Positions 43,627 to 52,898 of a stretch of DNA of 64,000 bases are shown here, piece after piece (the first letter of the stretch is position 1; the number at the start of each line of letters is the position of its first letter). The notes below the pieces were generated by a model. It saw only the letters and a program-made list of their open reading frames with translations. It made no database searches and was not told the DNA's origin. This DNA comes from Streptomyces sp. NBC_01210 (GTDB lineage Bacteria; Actinomycetota; Actinomycetes; Streptomycetales; Streptomycetaceae), in the NCBI RefSeq assembly GCF_036010325.1, contig NZ_CP108549.1, positions 8,804,001 to 8,868,000 on the forward strand, in the 5' to 3' direction. A program made the position numbers and the translations under genes.

Positions 43627-44877
43627 ATGACCCGAACCAGTGGCGTCGGCGTCCCCCCGTGGACATGGGACGGGCCGCCGGCCACTCACCCACCAGTCCT
43701 CCCCACGGCCCCGACACCCCGTACGACCGCGCAGGCCCTACCGGCCCCGCCCTCGCACGTCGCGCTTGAGCGCCTGCTGGCCGGCCCCGCCGGGCCGGGC
43801 ACGGCTGCCGCCCGCGCCATCCGATCCCGCACCCCGTCCACGGCGTCGCAAGTGGCGCAGTCCGCCCGACAGGACGAGGTCCCACCGTCCGCAACGCAAG
43901 ACCCCTCGGGCGGCCAGGACACGGCTGTGCGGATCCCGCCCCTGTACTGCCCCGACGCGGTGCGTGATGACCCCGCCCTCGGGGAGGAGGTCAACAACCG
44001 TCTGGTCGACTGGGCCGCGGAGATCGGCATCTTCACCGGCCGCCTCGAACGCCTGCGCTCGCATCAGTTCGGGCGCCTGTTCATGCTCGCGCATCCCGAC
44101 TGCGACGACCCCGACCGCCTGCTGGCGGCGGCCCGCTGCGGGCTCGCGGAATGGTCCGTGGACGACCACTGGGTCGACGAGGGCGACGACACAGAACCGG
44201 AGCTCCTGGGCGCCCGCCTCGCGATGGCCCACGCGGTGGTCGACCCCGTCCGCCTCCCTGCCCGCTACCTCGCGCAGTTCGAAGAACTCGTTCACCGGCA
44301 GCCCGTCCTGCGCGCCTTCCGGTCCAGCCTCGCCCACCTGTCCCAGATCGCCAGCACCACCCAAGTGGCACGTCTGCGCCACGAACTCGCCGTCATGTTC
44401 GTCGGATACGGGCAGGAAGCCGAATGGCGCAGCAGTGGGCGCAAGCCCGCGGTGTGGGAGTACCTCCTGCACCGCTACGAAAACGCCTTCTACCCCTGCA
44501 TGGTGCTGATCGACCCGGTCGGCGGCTACGAACTGCCCGCCCACGAGTTCGCCGACCCCACCGTGCGCCGCACCTACCTTTACGCAGGCATGGCCAACGT
44601 CCTGCTCAACGACCTCTACTCGATGGCCAAGGAAGACCCCGGAGACACCAACCTGCCCAACCTCATCGCCGCCGAGGATGACTGCTCCCTCCAAGAAGCC
44701 GTAGACCGCACGGCAGCCATCCATGACGAACTCATGCACACCGTCCAGGCCGACTGCGCCGTCCTGGCAGCGGCCGGCTCCCCCCAACTGCGCCGCTACC
44801 TGGCCGGTCTGTGGGCGTGGATGGGCGGCAGCAAACAGTGGCACGCCACCAGCGCCCGTTACCAGCACGCGAACTGA
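43627..44877 (+). CDS. 2-Methylisoborneol synthase, encapsulin cargo
   Basis: 416 residues. The class I terpene cyclase metal motifs are visible: DDHWVDE near residue 180 and NDLYSMAKE near residue 324. The first 110 residues are disordered and Pro/Ala/Thr-rich, as in the targeting segments of encapsulin-2 cargo terpene cyclases. It cyclises 2-methylgeranyl diphosphate to 2-methylisoborneol, the musty odour compound. It lies 161 bases after the shell gene and 33 bases before the methyltransferase, in the expected shell-cyclase-methyltransferase order. Confidence 0.92.
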   Translation: MTRTSGVGVPPWTWDGPPATHPPVLPTAPTPRTTAQALPAPPSHVALERLLAGPAGPGTAAARAIRSRTPSTASQVAQSARQDEVPPSATQDPSGGQDTAVRIPPLYCPDAVRDDPALGEEVNNRLVDWAAEIGIFTGRLERLRSHQFGRLFMLAHPDCDDPDRLLAAARCGLAEWSVDDHWVDEGDDTEPELLGARLAMAHAVVDPVRLPARYLAQFEELVHRQPVLRAFRSSLAHLSQIASTTQVARLRHELAVMFVGYGQEAEWRSSGRKPAVWEYLLHRYENAFYPCMVLIDPVGGYELPAHEFADPTVRRTYLYAGMANVLLNDLYSMAKEDPGDTNLPNLIAAEDDCSLQEAVDRTAAIHDELMHTVQADCAVLAAAGSPQLRRYLAGLWAWMGGSKQWHATSARYQHAN

Positions 44878-44910
44878 ACCCGTATCGAAACGCGCAAAAA
44901 GGAGAAGTCC

Positions 44911-45768
44911 ATGACCGTCCAGGACACCACCACCCATCCCCTGCGCAGCCTCTACCAGAAGTCCGTCGCCAACTACTGGAACCAGGAGAGGAACCCCGTC
45001 AACCTCCGCCTGGGCGAGGTCGACGGCATCTACCACCACCACTACGGCATCGGCGACGTGGACTGGTCCGTCATCGAGGGCCCCGAGGAAACCCGTCAGG
45101 AACGCCTCACGGCCGAGCTCCATCGCCTGGAATGCGCCCAGGCCGACCTGCTGATGACCCACCTCGGCGACATCACCCCTGCGGACCGCCTCATGGATTC
45201 CGGTTCGGGCCGCGGCGGCAGCAGCTTCGTCGCCCACAGTCGCTTCGGCTGTCGCGTCGACGGCGTCTCCATCTCCGAAACCCAGGTCGCCTTTGCCAAC
45301 GGCCAGGCCAAGGAACGCGGCGTAGAGGGCAAGGTCCGCTTCCACCTCAAGAACATGCTCCACAGCGGCTTCGAGAGCGACAGTTTCCAGGCTATCTGGA
45401 ACAACGAGAGCACCATGTACGTGGACCTGGCCCTCTTGTTCCCCGAATACGCCAGGCTCCTCAAGCACGGCGGTCGCTACGTCACTATCACCGGCTGCTA
45501 CAACGACGCCTACGGACTGCCGTCCCGGGCCGTCAGCGAGATCAACGCCCACTACATCTGCAGCATTCATCCCCGCAGCAGCTACTTCAAGGAAATGGCC
45601 GCCAACCGCCTCGTCCCCGTCAGCGTCATTGACCTCACCGCGGCCACCATTCCCTATTGGGAACTGCGCGCCAAGTCACCCCTGGCCACGGGAATCGAGA
45701 AGGCCTTCCTGGACGCCTACAAGGACGGCAGTTTCCAGTATCTGCTGGTCGCAGCAGACAAGGTCTGA
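44911..45768 (+). CDS. Geranyl diphosphate 2-C-methyltransferase
   Basis: 285 residues from ATG 44911, with AAAAAGGAGAAG upstream. SAM-binding motif I is MDSGSGRGGSS and post-I VDGVSISETQVAFANG; HHHYGIGDVDW and the acidic NNESTMYVDL match geranyl-diphosphate C-methyltransferases rather than cyclopropane synthases. It makes 2-methylgeranyl diphosphate, the substrate of the preceding cyclase. The operon is therefore complete. Confidence 0.92.
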   Translation: MTVQDTTTHPLRSLYQKSVANYWNQERNPVNLRLGEVDGIYHHHYGIGDVDWSVIEGPEETRQERLTAELHRLECAQADLLMTHLGDITPADRLMDSGSGRGGSSFVAHSRFGCRVDGVSISETQVAFANGQAKERGVEGKVRFHLKNMLHSGFESDSFQAIWNNESTMYVDLALLFPEYARLLKHGGRYVTITGCYNDAYGLPSRAVSEINAHYICSIHPRSSYFKEMAANRLVPVSVIDLTAATIPYWELRAKSPLATGIEKAFLDAYKDGSFQYLLVAADKV

Positions 45769-46286
45769 ACCGCGCCGGCCACCGAGCCGCCTGGCCCCAG
45801 CACCTCAGCCGGCCCCCAGGGGAGAGCCTGTTCACACCAGCCCATGAGTGCTCGCTCCTGTCTGATCCCAAGACGCTCCCATAGACCGCTGTTTGCGCCC
45901 TGCACTGCCGCGAGGCTCTCCGGTACTGCTCGAACATGCCCGGACATCGCAGATGTCCCAGTGATCTGTCCGATGCCCGCCGGGAGTTGATCGAGCCGGT
46001 TCTGTCCGCCTGGCGTGCCGAGCGTAGCGGCAGGGGCCTCGGCGTGTGTGGTCTTGGTTTTCGCCGGGGTTTGTGGTTGTTCTGGGTGGTTGTGGCGGCT
46101 GGTGGCCTGCCGGGGGCCAGGGAGCCTCGCCTGCCTTCGCCGTAGTCCGAGCCGCTGCCGACCCTTGGCAGCGCGCAGCCGATGGCGTCGGGTGACTCTG
46201 GTGTGCGCCATGGGCAGATGCTGCCGGCGGCCGATGATTGGTGCCCGGTCTGCAGGGTGTCACCGGCGTCTCGTAGGCTCCCGGCC
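45769..46286. other. Gap between the methylisoborneol operon and the kinase, with IS scrap
   Basis: No intact gene. It holds the transposase fragment annotated at 45936-46040. The last 100 bases contain the kinase promoter, which shows no recognisable motif. Confidence 0.4.
45936..46040 (+). pseudogene. N-terminal scrap of an IS5-type transposase
   Basis: The frame reads RRCPSDLSDARRELIEPVLSAW and RAERSGRGL, the start of the DUF4096-type N-terminal domain of Streptomyces IS5-group transposases (R-Y-P-S-D-L-T-D type). It breaks into unrelated sequence after about 35 residues. Confidence 0.6.
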
Positions 46287-47978
46287 ATGAGCGACGGGGA
46301 ATCCGGCAGACGGGTCATCGATGGACGCTTCGAGCTGGAGGCGCGGCTCGGTGGCGGCGGTATGGGGATGGTGTGGCGGGCGCGTGATCTGGTGCTGGAC
46401 CGGGCCGTGGCACTCAAGGAGGTGCGGCCGTCCGATCCGGGGCTTGCGGAGTACGACCCGGAGGCGGCGGCGATGCTGCGGGCCCGGGTACTGCGGGAGG
46501 CGCGGGCGCTCGCCCGAGTGGACCATCCCAACGTGGTGACTATCCACCATGTGGTGGACGACGGTGGGCTCGCCTACCCGTGGCTCGTCATGGAACTGGT
46601 GACCGGCGGATCGCTCCAGGACCGGCTGGACAAGGGGCCGATGGCGCCCGTCGAGGCCGCCCGGCTCGGGCGAGAGGTGCTGGCCGCGTTGCGGGCCGCG
46701 CACGACGTCGGGATCCAGCACCGGGACGTCAAGCCCGCGAACGTGCTGCTGCGACCGGACGGCCGCCCAGTGCTCACCGACTTCGGCATCGCCGCGATCA
46801 GGGAGACGACCGTTCTGACCGCGACCGGGTCCATCATTGGAACGCCCGACTACATGGCCCCCGAGCGGATCTCCGGCGACGACGGTGGGCCCGCCTCCGA
46901 CCTGTGGTCGCTGGCGATGATGCTGTACGTCGCCGTCGAGGGGAACAATCCGCTGCGCAGGGCGACAACGCTGGCGACGCTGGCGGCCGTCCTCCGCGAG
47001 GAGCTTCCGCCGCCTCGCCGGGCGGGGCCCCTGACCGGGGTGCTGGCCGCCGTACTCGTGAAGGACCCGGCCGCGCGGCCGGACCCGGATATCGTCGACC
47101 GGATGCTCGCGGCTGCCGTGGAGGGCGGCCCGAGCGCTCCGAGGGGGACCGGCGAGCCCACGTCGTACCGGCTGACGCCTCCGCTGGGAGAGGTGACCGG
47201 GCCGTCCGTACCGGCAGGCTTCGGACAGCCGACTCCGCAGCACGCCGTGCCGGGACCGATAGGGCCGCCGACTCCCTACCCAGCGGGCCCGACGCGGCAG
47301 ACTCCGCCCCGGCCGAACCGTGGGAAGCACCGGATCGCGGTCGCGACGTCCGTCGTAGGCACCGTACTGATCGGCGTCCTGGTGTGGGCCCTGTTGCCGG
47401 ACGGCAACAAGCAGGGTGGCGACACGGCGTCGAACGCACCAGGTGGTTCCGTCACCGGATCGCGGACTCCGACACCGACTCCCACGCCCACGCCCACTTC
47501 CACACCCTCGAACTCCGTCGCGAAGAACGATCTGCTGACACCGGACGGCATCCGGACGGCGATCAAGGAGATCAAGGCCGCGACGGGCACCGACCGTGCG
47601 TCCGACCTCACCGTCTACCCGGAGTACGTGTCCGTGGACATCATGGTCAAGGGCAGCAACACGCGGTACGACAGCTACACCTACCGCGTCGGCGAGGGAG
47701 TGGTGAAGGGCATCATCAGCAGCACGCTGTCGGGCGGCGACCGCCCGTTCAGCCTGGACGGTTTCGACTGGGACGTCGTCCCCGCCCTGCTGAGAAGGGC
47801 GGAGAAGGACCTGAACGTGAAGAAGCCGACCATGCGCTACCTCGTCGTCCGGCCCGCCGACGAAACCTTCCACACCCCTCTCGGCCTGGCGGTCTACCTC
47901 ACCGACGACTACGCCAGCGGCTACCTGGACGCCGATCTCAAGGGCAAGGTGACGCGGGTGATGCCGGCCGAGAGCTGA
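46287..47978 (+). CDS. Membrane serine/threonine protein kinase (PknB-type)
   Basis: 563 residues from ATG 46287. The kinase domain occupies about residues 10-270: ARLGGGGMGMVW glycine loop, LKEVRP Lys, HRDVKPANVLL catalytic loop, TDFGIA and the APE-like MAPERIS. A Pro/Thr-rich juxtamembrane linker (270-345) precedes a membrane helix (AVATSVVGTVLIGVLVWALL). A Thr/Pro repeat (TPTPTPTPTPTSTP) leads into an extracellular domain of about 160 residues of unknown ligand. The architecture fits an actinobacterial sensor kinase. Its substrates are unknown. Confidence 0.92.
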   Translation: MSDGESGRRVIDGRFELEARLGGGGMGMVWRARDLVLDRAVALKEVRPSDPGLAEYDPEAAAMLRARVLREARALARVDHPNVVTIHHVVDDGGLAYPWLVMELVTGGSLQDRLDKGPMAPVEAARLGREVLAALRAAHDVGIQHRDVKPANVLLRPDGRPVLTDFGIAAIRETTVLTATGSIIGTPDYMAPERISGDDGGPASDLWSLAMMLYVAVEGNNPLRRATTLATLAAVLREELPPPRRAGPLTGVLAAVLVKDPAARPDPDIVDRMLAAAVEGGPSAPRGTGEPTSYRLTPPLGEVTGPSVPAGFGQPTPQHAVPGPIGPPTPYPAGPTRQTPPRPNRGKHRIAVATSVVGTVLIGVLVWALLPDGNKQGGDTASNAPGGSVTGSRTPTPTPTPTPTSTPSNSVAKNDLLTPDGIRTAIKEIKAATGTDRASDLTVYPEYVSVDIMVKGSNTRYDSYTYRVGEGVVKGIISSTLSGGDRPFSLDGFDWDVVPALLRRAEKDLNVKKPTMRYLVVRPADETFHTPLGLAVYLTDDYASGYLDADLKGKVTRVMPAES

Positions 47979-48291
47979 CCCGCCGTCGGCTACGCGCAGG
48001 CGGAGTGTCCGACCAAACGCGGCCCAGGCCCCGGGAGTTACGTCCTCGCCCGGCCACCGGCCGGTACAACTTCCCTTGTTGACCCGCTTGATGCGGGGCA
48101 ACAGGCCGAAGCTCAGCAATCTCGCGCTGCCGAACCCGAGTTCCGACTTCGTGCGGATAGTTCAAGTGGATCACTCTTCGGTGTGCCATTCCGGGCGTCG
48201 GAGAATTCTGTGGGGTTGCCCCCACACATTCCTCACGACAGGTGAGTAGAGTCCGTCCCCAACATCCCCACGCACACATCAGGAGCCCCTC
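47979..48291. promoter_or_regulatory. Upstream region of the coiled-coil protein with a short hairpin
   Basis: 313 bases without a gene. A hairpin with 7-bp stem, TGTGGGG TTGC CCCCACA (48209-48226), flanked by AATTC and ATTCC, lies 66 bases before the start at 48292 and may be an operator or an early transcript structure. Confidence 0.45.
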
Positions 48292-48894
48292 ATGCCCACA
48301 CAGGAGAACACCACCCTCAAAACCGAGTACGCCGACAAGGTACGCGCCGACCTGGAGAGGAACCGTTCGGAACAGGAGCGCATCCGCGCGGAGATCGAAA
48401 CACTGCAGGGCCAACTGGCCACCCTGGAGTCCGATCACGCTCTTCTGGAGAGCATGAGCGCAGCCCTGGGCGACGAGACCGCAGCCGCCGTGCCCGCACC
48501 CCGCCGCGGCAGGAAGACGGCCGGAACCACACCGGCCAAGAAGACGACCGTGACGAAGACCGCCGCAGCGGCCACGAAGTCCGCCGCGAAGAAGTCCGCG
48601 GCGAAGACGGCCGTACAGAAGCCCGCGGACACGGTGCCGCCGCTCACCGACCTGATCCACCAGCACCTCAGCGGCCAGAGCGAGCCGCGTACTGCACGCG
48701 AGATCGCCACAGCACTCGCCGAGACGCACCCGACCCGCAACATCAGCGACAACCTCGTGCGCACCACCACCGAGCGTCTGGTGGCCCGCAGCCGGGTCGA
48801 TCGGGCCAAGCAGGGCTCGACCGTTTACTACACGGCCATCAAGACCGAGACTGCGCCTGGGCCCGCCGAGGAGACCACCGCAGCTGCCTCCTGA
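48292..48894 (+). CDS. Coiled-coil/Lys-Ala-rich/winged-helix protein
   Basis: 200 residues. Residues 10-55 are a heptad-type coiled coil (ADLERNRSEQERIRAEIETL). Residues 65-115 are a Lys/Ala/Thr-rich linker like that of histone H1-type bacterial proteins (AAKKSAAKTAVQK). Residues about 120-185 look like a winged helix, with ISDNLVRTTTERLVARSRVDRAKQG. It is probably a nucleoid-associated or DNA-binding regulator. The family is widespread in Streptomyces without an assigned role. Confidence 0.7.
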   Translation: MPTQENTTLKTEYADKVRADLERNRSEQERIRAEIETLQGQLATLESDHALLESMSAALGDETAAAVPAPRRGRKTAGTTPAKKTTVTKTAAAATKSAAKKSAAKTAVQKPADTVPPLTDLIHQHLSGQSEPRTAREIATALAETHPTRNISDNLVRTTTERLVARSRVDRAKQGSTVYYTAIKTETAPGPAEETTAAAS

Positions 48895-48963
48895 TCTCAG
48901 GCTCCCGCTCTCGCAAGGGCATCGGGGCCCTGCAGGCGGCAGCTCACCGCCGGGCCCGGGGTG

Positions 48964-49590
48964 TCAACGCCGCTGCCCGCCGCGGGGAGAGCGCCGCTGG
49001 GCGCGCCGGGCCTGACCAGGGGCACGACGCGGGTCATCGTCCCCGCCGGCGGGGGTGGGGGAGGAGAACCCGACCGCCACAGCAGCCGGTGCGGCGGGCG
49101 ACGGAACACGCTGCCCGGCCCGCTCGGGCCGCTTCAACGATTCTGGTGCGGCCGGGCGGGCCGTGGGGGCGGGGAGGCCGACGACGCGCGTGTGGGTCAT
49201 CAACGGCGCACACACGGTGCACACTTCAGCGAGGTGCCACACGCGGCCCACGGCCGGATCATGTCGCAGTACCAGCACCGTTCCGCCCGAGCAGTGGACC
49301 CGCATGCCCTCGTGGGCGGCACACTCCGCCGCGCGGCACTGACACGATGCGTAGGCCCGTACCCTCGCGGCCTTGGCGTGCGAGGCCGCGTGCAGGGCGG
49401 CGAACCGGCGCAGCCCGGCCACGTCCCGTGACCGTGCAGGCATGGTGCAGGCACCCGTCGAGCAGGACACGGTGGCCGTCCGGTCGGCATGGCCGGTCAG
49501 CCGTACCGTCCAGGTCCGGCCCTGCATACGCCCGGTAGGGGTCTCAGTGGGGGTAGTGCTCACGCGCAGCCGTCCGTTCGAGGAGGTCAC
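48964..49590 (-). CDS. Cysteine-rich hypothetical protein
   Basis: 208 residues from GTG 49590 (GTG 49563 also fits). The central part contains CQCRAAECAAHEG, a nearby VHC and VCTVC, spaced like a zinc site. The first 30 residues and the last 60 are disordered and Arg/Pro-rich. Codon use is consistent with a real Streptomyces gene, but I do not recognise the family. It faces the preceding gene, with a 70-base gap. Confidence 0.5.
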   Translation of the reverse strand: MTSSNGRLRVSTTPTETPTGRMQGRTWTVRLTGHADRTATVSCSTGACTMPARSRDVAGLRRFAALHAASHAKAARVRAYASCQCRAAECAAHEGMRVHCSGGTVLVLRHDPAVGRVWHLAEVCTVCAPLMTHTRVVGLPAPTARPAAPESLKRPERAGQRVPSPAAPAAVAVGFSSPTPAGGDDDPRRAPGQARRAQRRSPRGGQRR

Positions 49591-49927
49591 AGGGTGATGT
49601 CGTCAACATGATGACTTCCCCGCCGCGCCGACGTCAGCACCTGTCGGCGTCCACGAGTTGGAATCCCGCACGGTGAGTCGCCGACCCGACGGCCGACCCG
49701 ACGGCCGTCCCGTCTGACGGTGCCGGTCAGCCGTCTGCCACGCGGAACACTCCACGCGCACCTCGACCGGCAGCGTGGAACCGCAAGGTGTGGATGCCCG
49801 CGGCCAGAGCGCTGTACCGCGGATACCGGCACTGTGCCAGCACCGGCTGCACCGGCACCTCGCGTGCCCTGGAGCGGGAGCCTTCCCGGGCGGCCTGTTG
49901 TCAGTGGTGGTCGGGATGATGGTGGGC
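49591..49927. other. 337-bp non-coding region
   Basis: Frames on both strands are shadow-like. A short direct repeat (CGACCCGACGGC, about 49683-49705) occurs, with no other feature. Confidence 0.35.
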
Positions 49928-50194
49928 ATGGACGAGTTGATGCGGGGCCGGGTGTACGGGGCGGACCATGAGGACCCCGATCCGGGTCCCCAGCCGGGCC
50001 ACGTCTACCGGGAGCTGGTGGGTGGACCGCTGGACGGGCTGCTGCTGGATGTGACCGGATGGAGCGCGGCCGAACTGGCCGCCGGCGCTGCTCTTCCCAC
50101 CGAAATCAGTGCCTTCGGTCCCGGCGGGCGCGCGACGTACGGGCCACGCGCCGATGACGTGAGGCATTGGGATTGGCGGGGCGACATCCGCTGA
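49928..50194 (+). CDS. Small hypothetical protein
   Basis: 88 residues from ATG 49928; ATGs at 49916 and 49919 are equally possible. The sequence GHVYRELVGGPLDGLLLDVTGW is followed by RATYGPRADDVRHWDWRGD, a compact acidic protein of a kind common in Streptomyces and often annotated as hypothetical. There is no motif for function. Confidence 0.55.
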   Translation: MDELMRGRVYGADHEDPDPGPQPGHVYRELVGGPLDGLLLDVTGWSAAELAAGAALPTEISAFGPGGRATYGPRADDVRHWDWRGDIR

Positions 50195-50465
50195 CCTGTC
50201 CGAGGGCTTGCGGTCCCAGGGGCTGACGCGCCGAGCGGCACCGGCGTCCCGTCCCGGCGTCGGCAGGCGTCACCTGTGCCACAAGAACGAACGCGACCGC
50301 CGGGACGATGCCGACAACCTCGAGTCCGGCCATCGGCACGGAAGAAGAACCCGCTCATCCCGGCCCTCAAGGCCGCTCGGGCGGAGGAGTCGGCCGACGC
50401 CCGCATCCGCCGCCTCTACACCTGTAGAAGATCGTGGCGGGGGCGTCGGAAGAAAGGGACCTGGC

Positions 50466-50690
50466 ATGGCCAGCAGTGCGGTGGTTGCCGGCGGAGGCAT
50501 CGGTGGGCTGGCCGCGGCGATCGGCCTGCGCCTGATCGGCTGGCAAGTGACCGTCATCGAACGCGTCCTTGTCCTCGACGACGCGGGCGCGGGTATCTCT
50601 CTGCACGCCAACGGCATTCGCGCCCTTGACGCCATCGGCGTCGGCGAAGCGGTACGCGTGGCGGCACAGCCCGCGCATCGCGGGCCCGGG
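50466..50690 (+). pseudogene. N-terminal fragment of an FAD-dependent monooxygenase
   Basis: From ATG 50466 the frame gives VVAGGGIGGLAAAIGLRLIG and VTVIERV, the FAD-binding Rossmann start, then HANGIRALDAIGVGEAVR. After about 75 residues it turns into Arg/Gly-rich out-of-frame sequence, and the remaining 300 residues of a monooxygenase are absent. Confidence 0.65.
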
Positions 50691-50784
50691 GTCAGGCCGG
50701 GAGGGCGTCGACGGGGGGCCGAACAGTTCGGTGATCGACTGCCGGCTCGGCCGCCGGGGAGCAGCGCCGTACGTCTTCTGAGTC

Positions 50785-51514
50785 ATGGGCGACACTGGTC
50801 GGGTGATTGTCGAACGCGCGTATGCCCATTTCTCCTCGTACGACGAAAACGCCTGGCCTTGGTCGGTGCCCTGCGTCCGGCAGCTGCTTGACCAAGGGCT
50901 GCGCTTCACCGAGCCGGTGACCTTTCTGGTCGGTGAGAACGGCTCGGGGAAGTCGACTTTGGTCGAGGCGCTGGCGGAAGGGTTCGGTCTGGACTCCTAC
51001 GGCGGCTCCCACGACTGGCGCTACACCTCCTCGCGTGGCAAGTCGGTGCTCGGCGAACGGATGAGGTTCGACGCGGCCGCGCGCGGGCGTCGTATGGTAA
51101 CCAGCTGGTCGGCCCGCAAGGGCTTCTTCCTGCGGGCCGAGACCGCGCTGGACGCTCTGGGCGGGGAGGGGTTTTCGCCGGACTCGGTCAGCCATGGTGA
51201 GGGCTTCCTCGCGGCGTTCCGCGGAAAGTTCCTCCAGGCCGGGCTCTATGTCCTGGACGAGCCGGAGGCGGCGCTCTCGTTCTCTTCGTGCCTCGAACTG
51301 ATCGGGCACATCGACCGGTTGGCGAAAGAAGGGCGGCCAGGTCATCTGTGCCACGCACTCCCCGCTGCTGACCGCCCTGCCGGGCGCGGACATCATCGAG
51401 GTCGGCGAGCACGGCATGCGGAGGGTCGGCTGGCGGGAGCTCGGTGTCGTGGACCACTGGCGCCGCTATCTCGCCGACCCGCACGCCTACCTGCGGCACA
51501 TCGTGGAGCCGTAG
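50785..51514 (+). pseudogene. Frameshifted ATPase of the AAA/ABC-type (AAA_21-like)
   Basis: ATG 50785 begins an ATPase: FLVGENGSGKSTLVEAL (Walker A), a SHGEGFLAAF signature-like segment and YVLDEPEAALS (Walker B). At 51331-51333 an extra G in GGG throws the frame off after GHIDRLAKEG. Removing one base restores GGQVICATHSPLLTALPGA and a natural end at TAG 51512-51514, for a protein of about 242 residues. Either the gene is broken or this is a sequencing error; the single-base nature makes the latter possible. Confidence 0.75.
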
Positions 51515-51865
51515 GCGGCGCCCTCAGCTACGACCGGACTACCCATCCCGGGTGGGGGCGTCGGACGCCGCGACCCACGAGTTGGTCCCAGACGGACCCG
51601 ACCCCAGCAGCAGCCCGGACGACTGGTCCTTCAACGCACCCGTTGTGGACCTCTTCGCCCCCGAGCTTGTGGACATGGAGATCAGCCAACACGTAACAGC
51701 GGCCACAACCAACGGAAGCACTCAGCCGCCAGCTGTGACGCTCAGCCACAACTCGTGTGACAGCCGGCGCCCTTTAGCGGTTGAGTCAGCCCCGCTGAGC
51801 GTCGGAGTTGGCCCGCAGAATGACGGACATGCGTCTGACCTGGAGGGCGTGGACAGAGGTACGAG
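51515..51865. other. Region with repeat arm, no gene
   Basis: No gene is visible in 351 bases. It contains the 39-bp repeat arm at 51771-51809. Just before it, 51736-51760 (GACGCTCAGCCACAACTCGTGTG) is loosely similar to 54999-55022. Confidence 0.4.
51771..51809 (+). repeat. Left arm of 39-bp inverted repeat flanking the reductase gene
   Basis: CCTTTAGCGG...GTCGGAGTT. The reverse complement matches 52746-52784 at 33 of 39 positions. It probably derives from sequence beside an ISL3-type element end, because the right arm adjoins one. Confidence 0.75.
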
Positions 51866-52693
51866 TCAGCGCTTGCGACGTAGGAAGTCGCGGGCGCCTC
51901 GCAGGTTGGTACGCAATGTGCGTTGCGTCCGAGTGCTGTCCAAGCGGACGTCCAGCGCTCCCGGGGAATCAGCATCGGCGCGGCGACCGGCGGTCAGCAT
52001 CGAGGCGTCCAGTTCATCGCGGCCGGCGATCAGGACACCGAGCTCATGACGACTGACTGCATCTGATCCTGCTAGGTGGCACACGCCTGCGACATCGGAG
52101 ACGGTCAGCTCAAGAATGGCCAGGGCGAGGTCTGCGACATGTACGGGACACCGGATGTCATCGGTGAACAGCACGCCACTTCGTCGCCCGGTGGCCAGAT
52201 CGTGGATGAATGTCTCGTGCACGGAGCCACCGCCGCCGATGATCAGCGAGGTGCGAGCGATGACGGCGGTCGGGGCGAACAGGCGGATCGCCGTTTCGGC
52301 CGCAGCCTTCGCAGCCCCGTATGGGGTGATCGGATCCGGCGTGGCGGATTCGTCGTAGCGGACGTCGGCGCCGGAGAAGACGGCGTCACTGGACACATGC
52401 ACCAGCCGGGCTCCGTGCTGCGTGGCGGCCATCGCAAGGCAAATGGCGCCGTCGGCTGTGGTTGCCCAGTCGGCCTTGCGGTACGCCGCATTGATGACAA
52501 CGCCCGGCTGGGTCTCCCTGAGCGCCAGTGTGATCTCCTCGCTGCGACGTAGGTCCATGGGCAGCCAGTGGATCCCGGGGATGTCGCCGGCGCGAGTTGC
52601 GAAGGTCGCTGTCACGGCGTGTCCGGTTGCCAGTGCCTGCTGAGCCAACTCGCGGCCCAGGAAGCCACTGCCGCCTACGATCAGGATGTTCAT
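51866..52693 (-). CDS. SDR reductase, dTDP-4-dehydrorhamnose reductase (RmlD)-like
   Basis: 275 residues from ATG 52693. NAD(P)-binding ILIVGGSGFLGRELAQQAL; NAAYRKADWA, VHVSSDAVFSG (catalytic Ser/Thr) and TPYGAAKAAAE (Tyr-x3-Lys) give the extended-SDR active site in the RmlD style. The usual RmlD partners (RmlA, RmlB, RmlC) are not in the window, so the true substrate is uncertain. It is bracketed by inverted repeat arms, which suggests that it has moved or has been inverted as a unit. Confidence 0.82.
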   Translation of the reverse strand: MNILIVGGSGFLGRELAQQALATGHAVTATFATRAGDIPGIHWLPMDLRRSEEITLALRETQPGVVINAAYRKADWATTADGAICLAMAATQHGARLVHVSSDAVFSGADVRYDESATPDPITPYGAAKAAAETAIRLFAPTAVIARTSLIIGGGGSVHETFIHDLATGRRSGVLFTDDIRCPVHVADLALAILELTVSDVAGVCHLAGSDAVSRHELGVLIAGRDELDASMLTAGRRADADSPGALDVRLDSTRTQRTLRTNLRGARDFLRRKR

Positions 52694-52745
52694 GATCCGC
52701 CACGTTAGGGCCCCGCGTTTCGTTACGTCATCCGGCTACCGGGTC

Positions 52746-52784
52746 AGCTCCGACGCTCAGCGGGGCCACATCAAGCGCTAAAGG
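52746..52784 (-). repeat. Right arm of 39-bp inverted repeat
   Basis: Reverse-complement partner of 51771-51809. It ends nine bases before the ISL3 terminal sequence at 52793. Confidence 0.75.
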
Positions 52785-52792
52785 GCCTGAAG

Positions 52793-52898
52793 GGTTCTGA
52801 CCGCTCTTCCGTGATGCCTACGGCTGAAGGAGGACGCGGGCTCTGAGCAGTGCGAATGAGGCTCGCCCGTACATTTGCCGCTTGATCGTTTTGATTCT
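52793..52898 (-). repeat. 106-bp inverted repeat copy A (ISL3 3' end)
   Basis: Comprises the 3' coding end of the ISL3 transposase plus the element terminus GGTTCTGACCGC. As far as I can read, it is identical in reverse complement to 54890-54995. Confidence 0.85.
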
